Below are positions 36,960 to 46,427 of a stretch of DNA of 64,000 nucleotides, one piece after another (position 1 is the first letter of the stretch; each line of letters opens with the position of its first letter). This DNA comes from Azospirillum sp. B510 (GTDB taxonomy: Bacteria > Pseudomonadota > Alphaproteobacteria > Azospirillales > Azospirillaceae). The stretch lies in the NCBI RefSeq assembly GCF_000010725.1, contig NC_013854.1, forward strand, positions 711,001 through 775,000. The letters are read 5' to 3'. The position numbers were made by a program, and so were the translations under genes. The notes below the pieces were generated by a model. It had not been told where the DNA came from. It did no database searches and saw only the letters and a list, made by a program, of their open reading frames with translations.

Positions 36960-38621
36960 ATGCCGATGCCTCTCATTCCAGAACGGACGCCGACACGCGA
37001 GGATTGGCTGGACGCCCTGCTGTCGGCCGAGGGCCACCCCCAGGCCCTGCTTGGCGCGGACGGGCGGGTTCTGGTGGCCAATCGCGCCTTCGCCGACGGT
37101 CTCGGCCGTCCGGCCGCCGCGGTGGAGGGGCGTCCGCTGGCGGAGCTGCTGCCGGCCGACGGGGTGGACGGGATCGGCAGCCTGCTGCGGCAGGTGATGG
37201 CGACCGGGGCGCCGGCGCGTGCCGTGGGCCCGGTGCCGGGTCTGGCGGGGATATCGGCGCTGACATGGGCGTTGACCCCGGTGCCGGATGCCGGCGGGCG
37301 GATCCGCGCGGTGGCGCTGGCCGCCGACCCCGCCGCCGCCCTGACCGCCAAACTGGCCGCCGATCTGGCCGAAGCCCGGACCGAGGTGATGCGGGCCCGC
37401 GCCGACGCCGAGCGCGCCCGCACCGCCAAGGGCAAATTCCTGTCGGCGGCCAGCCACGACCTGCGCCAGCCCTTCCAGGCGATGCATCTGTTCCATCATC
37501 TGCTGAGCAGCCGGCTGACCGATCCCGCCGCCATCGAGCTGGCGAACCGGCTCGAGCAATCGATCATCGGCGGCGAGACCCTGCTGCGCGCCCTGCTGGA
37601 GGTCTCGGCGCTGGAGGCCGGGCTGGTCACCGCCAAGCCGCGGGTCTTTCCGGTCGATGACCTGCTCGCCAGGATGCTGGAGGAGTTCGGGCCGGAGGCG
37701 GAGGCCAAGGGGCTGCGCTTCAACGTCCACCCGCTGGATGCAGAGGTCGCCAGCGACCCGGCGCTGATGGAACGGCTGTTGCGGCCGATCCTGGCCAACG
37801 CCCTGCGCTACACCCAGTCGGGCGGCGTGCTGCTGGCGGCGCGGCGGCGCGGCGCCACTCTGCGTATCGAGGTGTGGGACACCGGCATCGGCATCGACCC
37901 CGCCCATCACGCGGTGATCTTCGAGGATTTCCACCAGCTCGGCAATCCCGGACGCGACCGCAAGCAGGGACTGGGCCTCGGCCTCGCCATCGTGCGGCGG
38001 CTGGCGCAGGTGCTGGGGCATCCGGTGACGGTGCGCTCCCGGCCGGGCAGGGGCTCGGTCTTCGCGGTGGAGGTGCCGCTGACCGGCGCGGATGGCGACC
38101 GGGCGGGCGGCGACTCGTCCGACAGCGAGCCCGAGCCGGGCGCCGGGCCTTCATCAGCCGGGCCTTCATCAGCCGGGTCCCCGTCAGGCGGTGCGGCGGC
38201 CGGCACGGTGCTGGTGATCGAGGATGATGCCATGCAGCTGGAGGGCATCGGGCTGCTGTTGCGGGGCTGGGGCTACGAGGTCATCCCGGCGCGCGGCATC
38301 GACGAGGCCTGCGCCGGGCTGGACGGCGCCGCCACGCCCCCCGACCTCGTGCTGTCCGACCTCCGCCTGTCGGGGCCGGAGAGCGGCATCGACGCCATCC
38401 AGGCGGTGCGGGCCCGTTGCGGGCGGCGGGTGCCGGGGGTGATCGTCACCGGCGATACCGACCCCGACCGGCTGCGCAGCGTCGACCGCAGCGGCTTTCC
38501 CCTGCTTCACAAGCCCTGCGATCCCGCCGTCCTGCGCCGCCTGCTCAGCCGCAGCGTGACCGGAGGTCCGGACGGCGCTCCCGCCGCCGGACAGAGGACC
38601 GACCCCGCCGGTTTCCGCTGA
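36960..38621 (+). CDS. Hybrid histidine kinase: PAS-HisKA-HATPase-REC
   Basis: The 553-residue cytoplasmic kinase has an N-terminal PAS-like domain (QALLGADGRVLVANRAFADGLGR), then a HisKA box FLSAASHDLRQPFQAMHLF of the SHDLRQP type and HATPase boxes (DTGIGIDPAHHAVIFEDF, GLGLGLAIVRRLA). The C-terminal receiver has VLVIEDDAM, VLSDLRLSGPESG and HKPCDPAVL. A linker before the receiver holds a short tandem duplication (GPSSA twice). The ATG at 36960 was chosen; TTG at 36921 and GTG at 36927 are possible alternatives. No partner regulator is adjacent. ugpB begins 287 bp downstream. Confidence 0.85.
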   Translation: MPMPLIPERTPTREDWLDALLSAEGHPQALLGADGRVLVANRAFADGLGRPAAAVEGRPLAELLPADGVDGIGSLLRQVMATGAPARAVGPVPGLAGISALTWALTPVPDAGGRIRAVALAADPAAALTAKLAADLAEARTEVMRARADAERARTAKGKFLSAASHDLRQPFQAMHLFHHLLSSRLTDPAAIELANRLEQSIIGGETLLRALLEVSALEAGLVTAKPRVFPVDDLLARMLEEFGPEAEAKGLRFNVHPLDAEVASDPALMERLLRPILANALRYTQSGGVLLAARRRGATLRIEVWDTGIGIDPAHHAVIFEDFHQLGNPGRDRKQGLGLGLAIVRRLAQVLGHPVTVRSRPGRGSVFAVEVPLTGADGDRAGGDSSDSEPEPGAGPSSAGPSSAGSPSGGAAAGTVLVIEDDAMQLEGIGLLLRGWGYEVIPARGIDEACAGLDGAATPPDLVLSDLRLSGPESGIDAIQAVRARCGRRVPGVIVTGDTDPDRLRSVDRSGFPLLHKPCDPAVLRRLLSRSVTGGPDGAPAAGQRTDPAGFR

Positions 38622-38908
38622 CCAATCCGCTTTCGCGCGTTTTCGATCCGCAACATTTCCTTCGGGTTGTTTTTCCGCGCCATGGAACCGCGAATCGGCG
38701 CCTTGACAGACCTCGTCCCGCATGGTCAGTGTGACCGTTAGGGCAACAAAACAATTTTGTAACCGACCATTGTGCCGCCGGCCTGTTTTCGCAAGCGCGC
38801 ACAACGCCGTATGCGTCTGCCATCAAAACTTCACGGAAGCATCGCGGGACGGCAACCCGTTGCCCTCATGACAACCGCGACCCATACCGGGACAGGGAGA
38901 CCCACCGC

Positions 38909-40261
38909 ATGTTGACCCGCCGCAAGCTTGCCCTCCTGACGGGCGCCGCCGCCACCACCGCGCTGCTGCTCGCCGCCCTGCCGGGTGCCGCCCTGGCGCA
39001 GGGCAGGACGGTGATCGATTTCTGGCACGGCCTGCCGCAGCCGCTGGGCGGCCAGCTGGAGCAGATCGTCAAGGATTTCAACGACAGCCAGCAGGCGGTC
39101 CAGGTCAACGCTTCCTACAAGGGCAGCTATCCGGAGACGATGCAGGCGGCCATCGCCGCCTTCCGCGCCGGCAACGCCCCGCACATCGTGCAGATGTTCG
39201 AGGTCGGCACCGCCACCATGATGGCCGCCGGCCCGGCGGTGAAGCCGGTCTACCAGCTGATGCAGGAGACGGGCGCCTCCTTCGACCCCGACGCCTACAT
39301 CCCGGCGGTGAAGGGATATTACTCGTCCAAGGACGGGAAGATGATGGCGCTGCCCTTCAACAGCTCCACCGCCATCATGTTCTACAACAAGGACGCCTTC
39401 CAGAAGGCCGGCCTCGATCCGGCCAAGCCGCCGGCGACCTGGCCGGAGCTGATCGAGACGGCGAGGAAGCTGAAGGCGTCGGGGTCGAGCTGCCCCTTCA
39501 CCACCTCCTGGCCGACCTGGGTGCAGTTGGAACAGTTGGGCGCCATCCACAACACCCCCTTCGCCACCCAGGCCAACGGCTATGGCGGGCTGAACGCCGA
39601 GCTGAAGATCGACGCCCCGGTCTATGTCAAGCATGTCCAGACCCTGATCGACATGCAGAAGGAGGGGCTGTTCAAGTATGGCGGCCGCGACAACAAGCCG
39701 GACGCGCTGTTCCCGTCGGGTGAATGCGCGATGATCCAGGGCTCCTCCTCGCTGCGCAGCCGCATTTTGAAGGAGGCGACCTTCGCCTGGGGCGCCGCCC
39801 CGCTGCCCTACTGGCCCGAATTCGCCAACAACGACCCGAAGAACGGCATCATCGGCGGCGCCACCTTCTGGGTGATGACCTCGCCCAAGCGCACCCCGGC
39901 CGAATACAAGGCGGTGTCGGAGTTCTTCACCTATCTCGCCAAGCCCGAGGTCGATGCCAAGTGGCACATGGACACCGGCTATGTCCCGGTGACGCTGAAG
40001 GGCATCGAGATCGCCAAGGCGCAGGGCTATTACGAGAAGAACCCCGGCGCCGACGTGCCGGCGGCCCAGCTGACCCGCACGCCGACCACCGAGAACAGCA
40101 TGGGCCTGCGCCTGGGCAACCTGCCGGAAATCCGCAACATCATCCAGGAGGAGCTTGAGAAGGCCTTCCAGGGCCAACAGGACGCCAGGCAGGCCCTCGA
40201 CGCCTCGATCAAGCACGGCAACACCGTGCTGCGCAACTTCGAGCGCGCCAACAAGGGCTGA
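38909..40261 (+). CDS. ugpB: ABC transporter substrate-binding protein, glycerol-3-phosphate type
   Basis: The 450-residue periplasmic protein has a cleavable signal (RRKLALLTGAAATTALLLAALPGAALAQG). IDFWHGLPQPLGGQLEQIVKDFNDS and VNASYKGSYPETMQAAIAAFRAGNAPHIVQMFEVG are close to UgpB, which binds sn-glycerol-3-phosphate and glycerophosphodiesters. Further family segments are LPFNSSTAIMFYNKDAFQKAGL, QGSSSLRSRI and VPVTLKGIEIAKAQGYYEK. It heads ugpBAEC. The 287-bp upstream gap has no clear PHO box that I can see. Confidence 0.9.
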   Translation: MLTRRKLALLTGAAATTALLLAALPGAALAQGRTVIDFWHGLPQPLGGQLEQIVKDFNDSQQAVQVNASYKGSYPETMQAAIAAFRAGNAPHIVQMFEVGTATMMAAGPAVKPVYQLMQETGASFDPDAYIPAVKGYYSSKDGKMMALPFNSSTAIMFYNKDAFQKAGLDPAKPPATWPELIETARKLKASGSSCPFTTSWPTWVQLEQLGAIHNTPFATQANGYGGLNAELKIDAPVYVKHVQTLIDMQKEGLFKYGGRDNKPDALFPSGECAMIQGSSSLRSRILKEATFAWGAAPLPYWPEFANNDPKNGIIGGATFWVMTSPKRTPAEYKAVSEFFTYLAKPEVDAKWHMDTGYVPVTLKGIEIAKAQGYYEKNPGADVPAAQLTRTPTTENSMGLRLGNLPEIRNIIQEELEKAFQGQQDARQALDASIKHGNTVLRNFERANKG

Positions 40262-40270
40262 TCGGTTGGT

Positions 40271-40440
40271 TGTAACCTCCCTCTCCCGCCCCGGGAGAGG
40301 GAAGGGGCCCGCGAAGCGGGAAGGGTGAGGGGGGATCCAAGGAACCATGCGGTTCGGAAGTCTTGCCTTGCCCCTCACCCTCTCCACCGCTTCGCGGCGG
40401 GTCCCCCTCCCTCTTCCGGGACTGGAGAAGGCGTAAAAAG
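40271..40440. repeat. Palindromic intergenic repeat between ugpB and ugpA
   Basis: A first hairpin pairs CCCTCTCCCG (40279-40288) with CGGGAGAGGG (40292-40301). A larger imperfect inverted repeat follows: the stretch around 40295-40332 (gaagcggg, gtgagggg) is mirrored at about 40370-40415 (cccctcac, cgcttcgc). The composition is unlike the coding sequence around it. A shorter related piece (ccctctcccg...aagaggg) follows ugpC at about 43293-43316. It looks like a REP-type element. Confidence 0.7.
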
Positions 40441-40454
40441 AGAAAGACCATCCC

Positions 40455-41339
40455 GTGCAGCGTCGCGTCACCTTCGACAACCGGCTGTTGCCCTATCTGC
40501 TGCTGGCGCCGCAGGTGTCGGTCACGCTGGTGTTCTTCATCTGGCCGGCGGCCAACGCCATCTGGCAGTCGGTGCATCTCCAGGACGCCTTCGGCATCCG
40601 CAGCGAGTTCGTCTGGTTCGAGAATTTCACCAATGTGCTGGGTGACCCGAACTACATCGACACGCTGAAGGTGACCGTCGTCTTCAGCGTCGCGGTCACC
40701 GTGCTGGCGATGGGGGTGGCGCTGCTGCTGGCGGTGCTGGCCGATTCGAAGATCAAGGGGGCGCAGGTCTACAAGACGCTGCTGATCTGGCCCTATGCGC
40801 TGGCCCCCGCCGTCGCGGCGGTGCTGTGGATCTTCATCTTCAATCCCGACATCGGCTCCCTGGGCAAGGGCTTGCGGGCGCTCGGCTATGACTGGGACTA
40901 CCGGCTGAACGGCGGTCAGGCGCTGGTGATGGTCATACTCGCCGCCAGCTGGAAGCAGGTGTCCTACAATTTCATCTTCTTCCTGGCCGGTCTCCAGGCG
41001 ATCCCGCGCTCGGTGATGGAGGCGGCCAGCATCGACGGCGCCGGGCCGGCGCGGCGGTTCTGGACCATCACCTTTCCGCTGCTGTCGCCGACCACCTTCT
41101 TTCTGCTGGTGGTCGACATGGTCTACGCCTTCTTCGAGACCTTCGGCACCATCCACGCCCTGACCCAGGGCGGGCCGGGCAAGGCGACGGAGACGCTGAT
41201 CTTCCGCGTCTATCAGGACGGCGTGGTCAACAACGACCTTGGCGGCTCCTCGGCGCAGTCGGTGATCCTGATGGTGATCGTCATCGCGCTGACCGCGGTG
41301 CAGTTCCGCTTCGTCGAGCGCAAGGTCCATTACTCATGA
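40455..41339 (+). CDS. ugpA: ABC transporter permease, glycerol-3-phosphate type
   Basis: The 294-residue permease has six predicted helices. It starts [39 protein letters not shown] and carries the MalF-type cytoplasmic loop [24 protein letters not shown], which docks to the ATPase. [26 protein letters not shown] is also typical of UgpA. It follows ugpB after a 193-bp gap filled by a palindromic repeat, so its level may be set lower than that of UgpB. Its stop overlaps the ugpE start by 4 bases. Confidence 0.92.
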   Translation: MQRRVTFDNRLLPYLLLAPQVSVTLVFFIWPAANAIWQSVHLQDAFGIRSEFVWFENFTNVLGDPNYIDTLKVTVVFSVAVTVLAMGVALLLAVLADSKIKGAQVYKTLLIWPYALAPAVAAVLWIFIFNPDIGSLGKGLRALGYDWDYRLNGGQALVMVILAASWKQVSYNFIFFLAGLQAIPRSVMEAASIDGAGPARRFWTITFPLLSPTTFFLLVVDMVYAFFETFGTIHALTQGGPGKATETLIFRVYQDGVVNNDLGGSSAQSVILMVIVIALTAVQFRFVERKVHYS

Positions 41340-42184
41340 AGACGACCCGTCTCATCGATCTGGTGCCGCATATCGTCCTGATCGCCGGCGTCCTCATCTT
41401 CGCCTATCCGATCTATGTGACGCTGATCGGCTCGACCTGGGATTCCGGCACCATCGGGCGCGGCGAGCTGCCGCTGTGGCCGGGCGGGCGGGGGATGGCC
41501 AACTACGCCCAGGCCTGGGCCGGCGAGGCCGGCGAGCGGGCGCTCTACACGCCCGTGCGCATCATGATGCTGAACAGCCTGGTGATGGCGCTGTCCATCG
41601 CGGTCGGCAAGATCGCCATCTCCATCCTGTCGGCCTATGCGGTGGCCTTCTTCCGCTTCCCGCTGCGCATGGCCTTCTTCTGGCTGATCTTCATCACCCT
41701 GATGCTGCCGGTGGAGGTGCGGATCATCCCGACCTACAAGGTCGTCGCCGATCTCGGCCTGATCAACAGCTATGCCGGTCTGGCCATCCCGTTGATCGCG
41801 TCCGCCACCGCGACGCTGCTGTTCCGCCAGTTCTTCCTGACCATCCCGGACGAGCTGCTGGAGGCGGCGAAGATCGACGGCGCCGGGCCGGTGCGCTTCT
41901 TCATCGACGTGGTGCTGCCGCTGTCGCGCACCAACATCGCCGCCCTGTTCGTCATCCTCTTCATCTATGGCTGGAACCAATATCTCTGGCCGCTGCTGGT
42001 CACCAGCAGCACCGACATGGAAACCATCGTCACCGGCATCACCAAGATGATCGGCACCGGCGAATCGGCCAATGACTGGCACCTGATCATGGCGACCACG
42101 GTGCTGGCGATGCTGCCGCCGGTGGCGGTGGTGGTGCTGATGCAGCGCTGGTTCGTCAAGGGTCTGGTCGACAGCGAAAAGTAA
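41336..42184 (+). CDS. ugpE: ABC transporter permease, glycerol-3-phosphate type
   Basis: The 282-residue second permease has six helices and the MalG-type loop [25 protein letters not shown]. Other matches are [29 protein letters not shown] (here [15 protein letters not shown]) and [20 protein letters not shown]. It pairs with UgpA to form the pore. It overlaps ugpA by 4 bases and is followed by ugpC after 24 bp. Confidence 0.92.
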   Translation: MKTTRLIDLVPHIVLIAGVLIFAYPIYVTLIGSTWDSGTIGRGELPLWPGGRGMANYAQAWAGEAGERALYTPVRIMMLNSLVMALSIAVGKIAISILSAYAVAFFRFPLRMAFFWLIFITLMLPVEVRIIPTYKVVADLGLINSYAGLAIPLIASATATLLFRQFFLTIPDELLEAAKIDGAGPVRFFIDVVLPLSRTNIAALFVILFIYGWNQYLWPLLVTSSTDMETIVTGITKMIGTGESANDWHLIMATTVLAMLPPVAVVVLMQRWFVKGLVDSEK

Positions 42185-42208
42185 GACGCGGGCGAAGGGA
42201 AAAGAACA

Positions 42209-43285
42209 ATGGCAACCGTTGAAATCCGCGACGTCCGCAAATCCTACGGCCCGGTCGAGGCGATCAAGGGCGTCGACATCGCCATCGGCGACGGCGAGTT
42301 CCTTGTCCTGCTCGGTCCGTCCGGCTGCGGCAAGTCGACCCTGCTTCGCATGGTCGCCGGGCTGGAGGGCATCACCGGCGGCGAGATCGCCATCGGCGAG
42401 CGCGTGGTCAACGATCTGGACCCCAAGGACCGCGACATCGCGATGGTGTTCCAGAACTACGCGCTCTATCCGCACATGACGGTCTTCGACAACATGGCCT
42501 ATGGCCTGAAGATCCGCGGGCTTCCGAAGGCGGAGATCCGGGCGCGCGTCGACAAGGCGGCGGCGATCCTCGAACTCGGCCGTTTCCTCGACCGCCGGCC
42601 GAGCCAGCTGTCGGGCGGCCAGCGCCAGCGCGTCGCCATGGGCCGCGCCATCGTCCGCGAACCCGCCGCCTTCCTGTTCGACGAGCCGCTGTCGAACCTC
42701 GACGCCAAGCTGCGCACCCAGATGCGGGTTGAGATCAAGCGGTTGCAGGACCGGCTCGGCATCACCAGCCTCTACGTCACCCATGATCAGGTCGAGGCGA
42801 TGACGCTGGCGGACCGCATCCTGGTGATGAACCATGGCGTCGCCGAGCAGATCGGCACGCCGCTGGAGGTCTACCAGCGTCCGGCAAGCCTGTTCGTCGC
42901 CGGCTTCATCGGCTCGCCGCCGATGTCCGTGCTGGACGGCCGCATCGACGACCATGGCGGGGCGGTGCTGCTGCCCGGCGGGCAAAGCCTGTCGCTGCCG
43001 CGCCCGCGCCCAATCGACGCCGGCCGCCCGATCAAGCTCGGCATCCGGCCGGAGCATCTGGCCGTCGCCGAGGCCGGCTTCTCCCCCGGCTTTTCCATCG
43101 AAGTCGAGCTGGTGGAGGCGCTGGGGGCCGACACCGTGGTCTATGGCCGTCTGGCCGGCGGCGAATCGCTGCTGGTCCGCATGGCCGGCATTCCCACCGT
43201 GCGCGAGCGCGACCGGCTGACGGTCGTCCCGCAGGCCGACGCCCTGCATCTGTTCGACGCGGCGACCGGGCGCCGGGTGGAGTGA
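42209..43285 (+). CDS. ugpC: ABC transporter ATP-binding protein UgpC
   Basis: The 358-residue ATPase powers the ugpBAE importer. The Walker A motif is GPSGCGKST, the Q-loop region [29 protein letters not shown], the signature [19 protein letters not shown], and Walker [16 protein letters not shown]. The C-terminal TOBE-type domain ([10 protein letters not shown]) completes the MalK-type architecture. It is the last gene of the operon; a short GC-rich dyad follows the stop. Confidence 0.94.
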   Translation: MATVEIRDVRKSYGPVEAIKGVDIAIGDGEFLVLLGPSGCGKSTLLRMVAGLEGITGGEIAIGERVVNDLDPKDRDIAMVFQNYALYPHMTVFDNMAYGLKIRGLPKAEIRARVDKAAAILELGRFLDRRPSQLSGGQRQRVAMGRAIVREPAAFLFDEPLSNLDAKLRTQMRVEIKRLQDRLGITSLYVTHDQVEAMTLADRILVMNHGVAEQIGTPLEVYQRPASLFVAGFIGSPPMSVLDGRIDDHGGAVLLPGGQSLSLPRPRPIDAGRPIKLGIRPEHLAVAEAGFSPGFSIEVELVEALGADTVVYGRLAGGESLLVRMAGIPTVRERDRLTVVPQADALHLFDAATGRRVE

Positions 43286-43331
43286 GAAGCTCTCCCTCTC
43301 CCGAGGCGGAAGAGGGCGTCGAGGCGCCCCC

Positions 43332-43520
43332 TCAGAAATCCGAACAGCGGCCCTTGAACTCCCAGTCGCCGTAGCGGGTCGGTTCCGGCCCCTTCGGGCC
43401 GCCGATCTCGCCGGGCTTCTGTTCAGGGCCTTTGGGTTCCGCTGCCTCTGTGATGGTGGTGTCGGCCACCGCCTCGGCGGCGTCCTGCTGCGGCTTGGTC
43501 GGTTCGGTCATCATATCCAT
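43332..43520 (-). CDS. DUF1674 protein (SdhAF4-like)
   Basis: The short protein (about 62 residues) ends with GEIGGPKGPEPTRYGDWEFK and RCSDF, the near-invariant C-terminus of the DUF1674 family. In eukaryotes the homolog (SDHAF4) helps assemble the flavoprotein subunit of succinate dehydrogenase. The first half is acidic and of low complexity. The start is uncertain: in-frame ATGs occur at 43520, 43514 and 43511, none with a strong ribosome site. It is convergent with ugpC and divergent from htpX. Confidence 0.85.
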   Translation of the reverse strand: MDMMTEPTKPQQDAAEAVADTTITEAAEPKGPEQKPGEIGGPKGPEPTRYGDWEFKGRCSDF

Positions 43521-43625
43521 CGCGATACTGTGGACATCCGGGCGGGCATCTTGAACGCCGGCTCGGTTCGGACCCATATCTGGGGACGGAGTGGATCACT
43601 CCATCCCGGCCCATCCTGAACCGAT

Positions 43626-44630
43626 ATGGCGACCATGACCAGCTATCTGAAGACCACCATCCTCCTTGCCGGGCTGACGGCGCTCTTCATGGCGGTCGGC
43701 TTCCTGCTGGGGGGCAAGACCGGCCTCGTCATCGCCTTCGTCGTCGCCTTGGGCATGAACCTGTTCAGCTACTGGAATTCGGGCGACATGGTGCTGTCGA
43801 TGTATGGCGCCCGCGAGGTCGACGCCTATTCCGCCCCCGAATTCCATGGCATCGTCGCCCGGCTGGCGGAGCGCGCCGGCCTGCCGATGCCGCGCGTCTA
43901 CATCATCGAGAACGACCAGCCCAACGCCTTCGCCACCGGCCGCGATCCGGAGCATGCGGCGGTCGCCGCCACCACCGGCCTGCTGCACCGCCTGACGCCG
44001 GAGGAGATCGCCGGCGTGATGGCGCATGAACTGGCCCATGTGAAGAACCGCGACACGCTGATCATGACCATCACCGCCACCATCGCCGGTGCCGTGTCGA
44101 TGCTCGCCAATTTCGGCCTGTTCTTCGGCGGCTCCAGCAATGACGAGCGCGGCGGCAATCCGCTGGGCATGGTCGGCGCCATCCTGGCCGCCATCCTCGC
44201 CCCCATCGCCGCCACCCTGGTGCAGATGGCGATCAGCCGCACCCGCGAGTTCGAGGCCGACCGCATCGGCGCCGAGATCTGCGGCCGCCCCAACTGGCTC
44301 GCCGACGCGCTGGCCAACATCCACAACAGCGCCACCCACATCCCCAACCAGCAGGCCGAGGCGCATCCGGCGACCGCCCATCTGTTCATCGCCAACCCGC
44401 TGAGCGGCGCCAGCATGGCCAGCCTGTTCTCCACCCACCCCGACATGGGCGAGCGGGTGGCCCGGCTGCGCGCGATGGCGGCCCCGGCCGGCGGCTTCGG
44501 AGGTGGTTTCGCGGCTGCCCAGCCCCAGCCGCGGGATGGCCGCTCGCCCTGGGGTGCGCCGCCGCAGGGCGGCGGGGGAAACGCCGAGGGCGGCTTCATG
44601 CCGCGGAACCGGCGCGGCCCCTGGGGCTGA
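43626..44630 (+). CDS. htpX: Membrane zinc protease HtpX
   Basis: HtpX is an inner-membrane M48 protease that removes damaged membrane proteins. The 334-residue protein has two N-terminal helices ([19 protein letters not shown] and [18 protein letters not shown]), the zinc motif HELAH at 134-138 in [17 protein letters not shown], and two later helices. [17 protein letters not shown] supplies the third zinc ligand. The last 60 residues are Gly/Pro/Arg-rich, longer than in E. coli. The usual family start [23 protein letters not shown] region is intact. Confidence 0.95.
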   Translation: MATMTSYLKTTILLAGLTALFMAVGFLLGGKTGLVIAFVVALGMNLFSYWNSGDMVLSMYGAREVDAYSAPEFHGIVARLAERAGLPMPRVYIIENDQPNAFATGRDPEHAAVAATTGLLHRLTPEEIAGVMAHELAHVKNRDTLIMTITATIAGAVSMLANFGLFFGGSSNDERGGNPLGMVGAILAAILAPIAATLVQMAISRTREFEADRIGAEICGRPNWLADALANIHNSATHIPNQQAEAHPATAHLFIANPLSGASMASLFSTHPDMGERVARLRAMAAPAGGFGGGFAAAQPQPRDGRSPWGAPPQGGGGNAEGGFMPRNRRGPWG

Positions 44631-44741
44631 TTGGGCGCTGACCTCCGCGACCGTCCTCTGGTAAAGGATTGCGCGCCGAAGGGGTGGGCGACTACCCTTT
44701 CGGCACGCGCTCACCCATGACGGTCGCCAGGGGAAACTTGC

Positions 44742-45674
44742 ATGTCCGACGCCGTGAAATACCGCCTCGTCACCCGGTCCGATTTCGATGGTCTCGTCTG
44801 TGCCGTCCTGTTGAAGGATCTCGGCATCCTCGACGAGATCAAGTTCGTCCATCCCAAGGACATGCAGGACGGCAAGGTCGAGATCACCGGCCGCGACATC
44901 ACCACCAACCTGCCCTATGTCGATGGCGCCCATCTGGTGTTCGACCATCACCTGTCGGAGACCATGCGCGTCGGCGAGAAGCCCAACTACGTCATCGACC
45001 CCAAGGCGCCGTCCGCCGCCCGCGTCGTCTATGAGTATTATGGCGGGAAGGAGCGCTTCCCCACCATCTCCGACGAGATGATGACGGCGGTCGATCAGGC
45101 CGACTCGGCGCAGTACCAGCGCGAGGACATCCTCAACCCGACCGGCTGGACCCTGCTGAACTTCATCATGGACGCGCGCACCGGGCTCGGCCGTTTCCGC
45201 GAGTTCCGGGTGTCGAACTACCAGCTGATGATGGATCTGATCGACCATTGCCGCAGCCTGGACATCGCGCGGATCCTGGAACTGCCCGACGTCAAGGAGC
45301 GGGTGGAACTCTACACCCAGCATGCCGAGCTGTTCGTCGACCAGCTGAAGCGCTGCGCCACCGTGCGCGGCAACGTCGTCGTGCTCGACCTCCGCAAGGA
45401 GGAGACGATCTATGCCGGCAACCGCTTCATGATCTACGCGCTGTTCCCCGACACCAACGTCTCCATCCATGTGCTGTGGGGGCTGAAGCGGCAGAACACC
45501 GTTCTGGCCTGCGGCAAGTCGATCCTGAACCGCAGCGCGAAGACCGACATCGGCCCGCTGATGCTGCAATATGGCGGCGGCGGCCATCAGGCGGCCGGCA
45601 CCTGCCAGATCGGCAACGATCGGGCCGAAGAGGTGCTGGAGGCCATCGTCGCCCGCATGCGGGCCGACGGGTGA
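44742..45674 (+). CDS. DHH family phosphoesterase
   Basis: The 310-residue protein has the DHH-type metal motifs SDFDGLVCAVLL near the N-terminus and VFDHHLSETM, and a DHHA1-type C-terminal motif QYGGGGHQAAGTCQIG. Family members include NrnA nanoRNases, c-di-nucleotide phosphodiesterases and exopolyphosphatases, which cannot be told apart here. It lacks the CBS or PAS modules of GdpP. GGGGAAAC precedes the ATG. The TTG-start gene at 45700 follows after 25 bp and is probably co-transcribed. Confidence 0.88.
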   Translation: MSDAVKYRLVTRSDFDGLVCAVLLKDLGILDEIKFVHPKDMQDGKVEITGRDITTNLPYVDGAHLVFDHHLSETMRVGEKPNYVIDPKAPSAARVVYEYYGGKERFPTISDEMMTAVDQADSAQYQREDILNPTGWTLLNFIMDARTGLGRFREFRVSNYQLMMDLIDHCRSLDIARILELPDVKERVELYTQHAELFVDQLKRCATVRGNVVVLDLRKEETIYAGNRFMIYALFPDTNVSIHVLWGLKRQNTVLACGKSILNRSAKTDIGPLMLQYGGGGHQAAGTCQIGNDRAEEVLEAIVARMRADG

Positions 45675-45699
45675 GGATGACCGGCGGGGTATCGAGAGA

Positions 45700-46419
45700 T
45701 TGAGCGCTTTTCTTCCGTTCCCCGACGGCGCCCTGTTCGACATCGGCTGGCTGTCCGCCCTGGCGGACGAGGTGCCGCGCGCCGAGGCGCTCGACCGCGC
45801 CCGTCCGGTGGTGGCGGGCGCCATCCGCCGCACCGACGCGGCGGGGGCGGCGGCGCTGGCCGCCATCGACGCGCTGGTGACGGGCGCGGCGCTCGACGCC
45901 ATCCCCGCCCTGCTGGCCGCCGAAACCGAGGGCCTGCCCGAGGCCGCGGCGGCGAGCGAGCGCTCGCTCCATGATCTGATGAGCCGCGTCGCCTACAAGC
46001 GGCGCGAGCTGATGCCGCTGTTCCCGCCGCTGATCGAACGGATCGCCGCCGTCCATGCCGCCGCGATCCAGGCTTGCGGCCGGGCGCGCTGGCGGCTGAT
46101 GGCGGCGCGGGCGCGGCTGCGGCCGGGCCGCCCCTCCAGCCCGATCCAGGGCGCCGGCACCCGTTATGTGAAGAGCGACCGTTTCGACGCCCGCGCCGCC
46201 GAGAGCCTGCCAGCCATCGACCGCACCCGCGCCGACCGCATCCTCAAGCGGCTGGGCGAGGTACCGGTGCCGGACGAGCTGGAGCTTCGCCCGCTGGATG
46301 ACGGCGACGATCTGTGGACGATCAGGGCTGGCGGCGCCAGCCGCTTCATCCTGCGGGTCGAGCGTGACCGGCGCGGGCCGTTCTACATGGTGGAGGATGT
46401 CGGGCCGCAGGCGGCGTGA
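45700..46419 (+). CDS. Protein of unknown function after a DHH phosphoesterase (TTG start)
   Basis: The frame is open for 239 residues from a TTG at 45700, preceded by GAGAGA; no ATG fits. The protein is Ala/Arg-rich with no recognised domain: a helical N-terminal half (DALVTGAALDAIPALLAAE, SVAYKRRELMPLFPPLIERIAAVH-like stretch), then VKSDRFDARAAESLPAIDRTRADRILKRLGEVP and a C-terminal beta-like segment RFILRVERDRRGPFYMVEDVG. It has no signal peptide. Codon bias in this frame supports a real gene. It follows the DHH gene by 25 bp and is convergent with cobD. Confidence 0.6.
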   Translation: MSAFLPFPDGALFDIGWLSALADEVPRAEALDRARPVVAGAIRRTDAAGAAALAAIDALVTGAALDAIPALLAAETEGLPEAAAASERSLHDLMSRVAYKRRELMPLFPPLIERIAAVHAAAIQACGRARWRLMAARARLRPGRPSSPIQGAGTRYVKSDRFDARAAESLPAIDRTRADRILKRLGEVPVPDELELRPLDDGDDLWTIRAGGASRFILRVERDRRGPFYMVEDVGPQAA

Positions 46420-46427
46420 GCGAGCGC

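Noticed and set aside
38130..38185. Tandem repeat in the hybrid kinase linker (GPSSA twice)
   Set aside because: Only two short units in a flexible linker; likely slippage with no functional meaning.
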